A stretch of 8,098 nucleotides of DNA, taken from contig JAUVQU010000103.1 in NCBI GenBank assembly GCA_030597965.1, positions 1 to 8,098 on the forward strand. The letters are read 5' to 3'. The DNA comes from Cellvibrionaceae bacterium. GTDB taxonomy: Bacteria > Pseudomonadota > Gammaproteobacteria > Pseudomonadales > Cellvibrionaceae. The position numbers were made by a program, and so were the translations under genes. Within the stretch, counting starts at the first letter, position 1. The number at the start of each line of letters is the position of its first letter. Shown here in pieces: positions 7,071 through 8,098 of the stretch. The notes under the pieces are model-generated. The model had not been told where the DNA came from and made no database searches. It saw nothing but the letters and a program-made list of their open reading frames with translations.

Positions 7071-7103
7071 CTGGCAGACGCCAGTCATAAGGGCATCGCC
7101 CTT
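7071..7103 (-). promoter_or_regulatory. Two adjacent hairpins in the htpG 5' leader
   Basis: On the transcribed strand the predicted leader contains AAGGGC-gat-GCCCTT (7103-7089), then CTGGC-gtct-GCCAG (7084-7071), then an AT-rich stretch and the AAGAGG ribosome site. Both stems are perfect. Neither covers the ribosome site, so a classical RNA thermometer that masks it is not evident; mRNA stabilisation is an alternative. No match to the ROSE motif was seen. Confidence 0.5.
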
Positions 7104-7116
7104 CACATGTTAAGAG

Positions 7117-7144
7117 AGATTGGGTTCGAGAAGATGATTTCAAG
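7117..7144 (-). promoter_or_regulatory. Heat-shock (sigma-32, RpoH) promoter of htpG
   Basis: Reading the minus strand, CTTGAAA (7144-7138) is a perfect sigma-32 -35 element. After 13 bases comes CCCAATCT (7124-7117), which matches the -10 consensus CCCCATnT at all but one position. Transcription would begin near 7110, giving a leader of about 70 bases. htpG is a classical RpoH regulon member in Gammaproteobacteria. No comparable sigma-70 site is clear nearby. Confidence 0.78.
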
Positions 7145-7191
7145 GCTTATGTCGGATTTCTTACCTATTTTTTTGCTGAAATAGATTCAAC

Positions 7192-7323
7192 TTCGCTTGC
7201 ATACCCCAGGGCACCCTCTCTTCCTGCTTTGCAGAAATTCACCTTGGGGCACCAAAAGTAGGCCCTCTTAAGGGAGCTCCTACGATTATGCATTACCTTG
7301 TAGGAGCCAGCCCTGCTGGCGAA
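7192..7323 (-). repeat. Right copy of the inverted repeat flanking htpG
   Basis: Bases 7192-7283 are the perfect reverse complement of 5035-5126, and the REP-like hairpin GCCAGC-cct-GCTGGC (7306-7320) is the partner of 5000-5014. The REP end lies 2 bases beyond the stop codon of the downstream thioesterase gene, and the core end lies about 50 bases upstream of the htpG heat-shock promoter. The spacer between the two parts (7284-7297) differs from the left copy, which suggests the two parts keep their sequence while the joint does not. No U tract follows the hairpins, so it is not a standard intrinsic terminator, although it may slow readthrough or protect thioesterase mRNA ends. Confidence 0.9.
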
Positions 7324-7325
7324 CA

Positions 7326-7772
7326 TTAACTAATTAGAAATTGTGCACGTGCCCGGGCAATCAAAACAGAGCGATCATCGTGCCAGGCTACAATGCCAAT
7401 GTTAACCATTTTACGACCATAGCGCACGACCTGACATTCAGCATAAAGGTCTTTAAACAAGCCCGCTCGAACGTAATCGATACTGAAGTCGATCACCTTG
7501 GGTACCGAGCTCATATCCATGGATGTCATTAAATGCAGCAGCGCAGATGTTTCTAAAAATCCGCCTAAGGCTCCCCCCTGAATAGCTTGTAACATTGGAT
7601 TGCCGACATTGCTTTTTTTTGGCGGCAAATGGAACGTGATTTTATCGCCGTCAACCTGAGATTGAATACCCAAAAACTGAGCGTAAGGAATTTTATCGAT
7701 AAGGATGTCAGGGTCCCCAGCTTCATGCGCCTTTTTGAGCAAAGGCATGACACCACTCTTTGCATACGTCAT
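7326..7772 (-). CDS. PaaI-family hotdog-fold thioesterase (second of a tandem pair)
   Basis: This 148-residue protein has the single hotdog domain of the PaaI/YbgC-like acyl-CoA thioesterases. After a helical N-terminal extension (residues 1-25), the central helix motif is AIQGGALGGFLETSALL (residues 64-79), corresponding to the family HGG...D/E-x-A motif, with Gln65 where many relatives have His and Glu74 as the likely catalytic acid. The paired strand is KVIDFSIDYVRAG (residues 92-104), followed by RKMVNIGIVAW and ARAQFLI at the end. Members hydrolyse acyl-CoA or aryl-CoA thioesters in the cytoplasm, usually as tetramers; the substrate here is unknown. The start overlaps the stop of the preceding thioesterase gene as ATGA, so the products may act together or form a mixed assembly. 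Confidence 0.85.
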   Translation of the reverse strand: MTYAKSGVMPLLKKAHEAGDPDILIDKIPYAQFLGIQSQVDGDKITFHLPPKKSNVGNPMLQAIQGGALGGFLETSALLHLMTSMDMSSVPKVIDFSIDYVRAGLFKDLYAECQVVRYGRKMVNIGIVAWHDDRSVLIARARAQFLIS

Positions 7773-8098
7773 AAAGACAGCCCTAATTGCTGATAAGCTT
7801 CGGTGATATATTGGCGAAAATCTTCAAAGGTTTCCGATCCCATCACCGCAAAGTTGGCAACAGCGTGAGCCACCGGTTTAGATTTATCCTCTTGATAGGC
7901 AATGCCGCGAGTAAAGATCACATTGGAAGCGGTGCGATACACCTCCCCCTCCGCATAAATAGCCTTTCCCGGTTCAGCCGGACGCATATAGTCAATACGC
8001 AAGTCGATGGTAGGTGTCAGCGCCAGATAATTCAGTGTAGTGCAGGCGGCATAACCACAGGCGGTATCCAGTAAAGCGGTCATCACGCCTCCGGCCAC
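7769..8098 (-). CDS. PaaI-family hotdog-fold thioesterase (first of a tandem pair), 5' end outside the window
   Basis: The frame is open to the right edge, so the N-terminus is missing. The 109 visible residues begin VAGGVMTALLDTACGYA, the PaaI-type central helix with a catalytic-type Asp at visible residue 11 and GG before it (Ala replaces the usual His). TIDLRIDYMRPAE is the diagnostic strand, followed by AEGEVYRTASNVIFTRGIAYQ and the final strand AHAVANFAVM. A C-terminal helical tail (about 20 residues) follows. The window edge falls in the conserved motif, so roughly 40-60 residues are probably lost. The TGA stop overlaps the next gene as ATGA. The initiating methionine should not be read from the Met-like GTG at the edge. 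Confidence 0.85.
   Translation of the reverse strand: MAGGVMTALLDTACGYAACTTLNYLALTPTIDLRIDYMRPAEPGKAIYAEGEVYRTASNVIFTRGIAYQEDKSKPVAHAVANFAVMGSETFEDFRQYITEAYQQLGLSL

Overview
The window reads as an ordinary chromosomal segment of a gammaproteobacterium. GpsA, SixA, the DUF4389 protein, HtpG and the paired PaaI-type thioesterases all look like Pseudomonas/Oceanospirillales-type proteins. Base composition is moderate (mid-40s percent GC by eye) and the intergenic spacers carry REP-like repeats starting with GTAGGAG. A marine Oceanospirillales-like organism is my best guess, but it is an inference.

Every gene I can support is on the minus strand, so transcription runs from high to low coordinates. 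At 8098-7326 two PaaI-family hotdog thioesterases lie in tandem, coupled by an ATGA overlap; the first is cut by the window edge. htpG (7039-5132, Hsp90 chaperone) follows, with its own very good sigma-32 (heat-shock) promoter and a leader containing two small hairpins. A perfect 12-bp-stem terminator at 4956-4990 closes this unit. Next comes gpsA (4874-3840, glycerol-3-phosphate dehydrogenase, phospholipid precursor synthesis), with a TATAAT promoter and an ATGA overlap onto a small DUF4389 membrane protein (3843-3571). A structured 180-bp spacer precedes sixA (3386-2910, phosphohistidine phosphatase) and a closely spaced alpha/beta hydrolase (2895-2014). Last are a membrane-anchored, GltB-like FMN/Fe-S protein (1907-363) and, 28 bases further on, the first 111 residues of a CPA1-type Na+/H+ antiporter running off the left edge.

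The most striking feature is not a gene. htpG, together with its promoter, lies between two inverted copies of a structured repeat: 92 bases identical in both copies (5035-5126 and 7192-7283), each with an outer REP-type hairpin (4998-5023 and 7298-7323). One copy starts 5 bases after the htpG stop codon; the other starts 2 bases after the thioesterase stop codon. The pair could allow inversion of the roughly 2-kb htpG segment, or may simply be two copies of a dispersed repeat that settled in gene-end spacers. A second, unrelated repeat-like region lies upstream of sixA and appears to supply its Shine-Dalgarno sequence.

I found no CRISPR array, tRNA, rRNA, insertion sequence, phage gene or recognisable defence system. 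The genes are mostly housekeeping and the novelty is confined to repeats and regulatory sequence.
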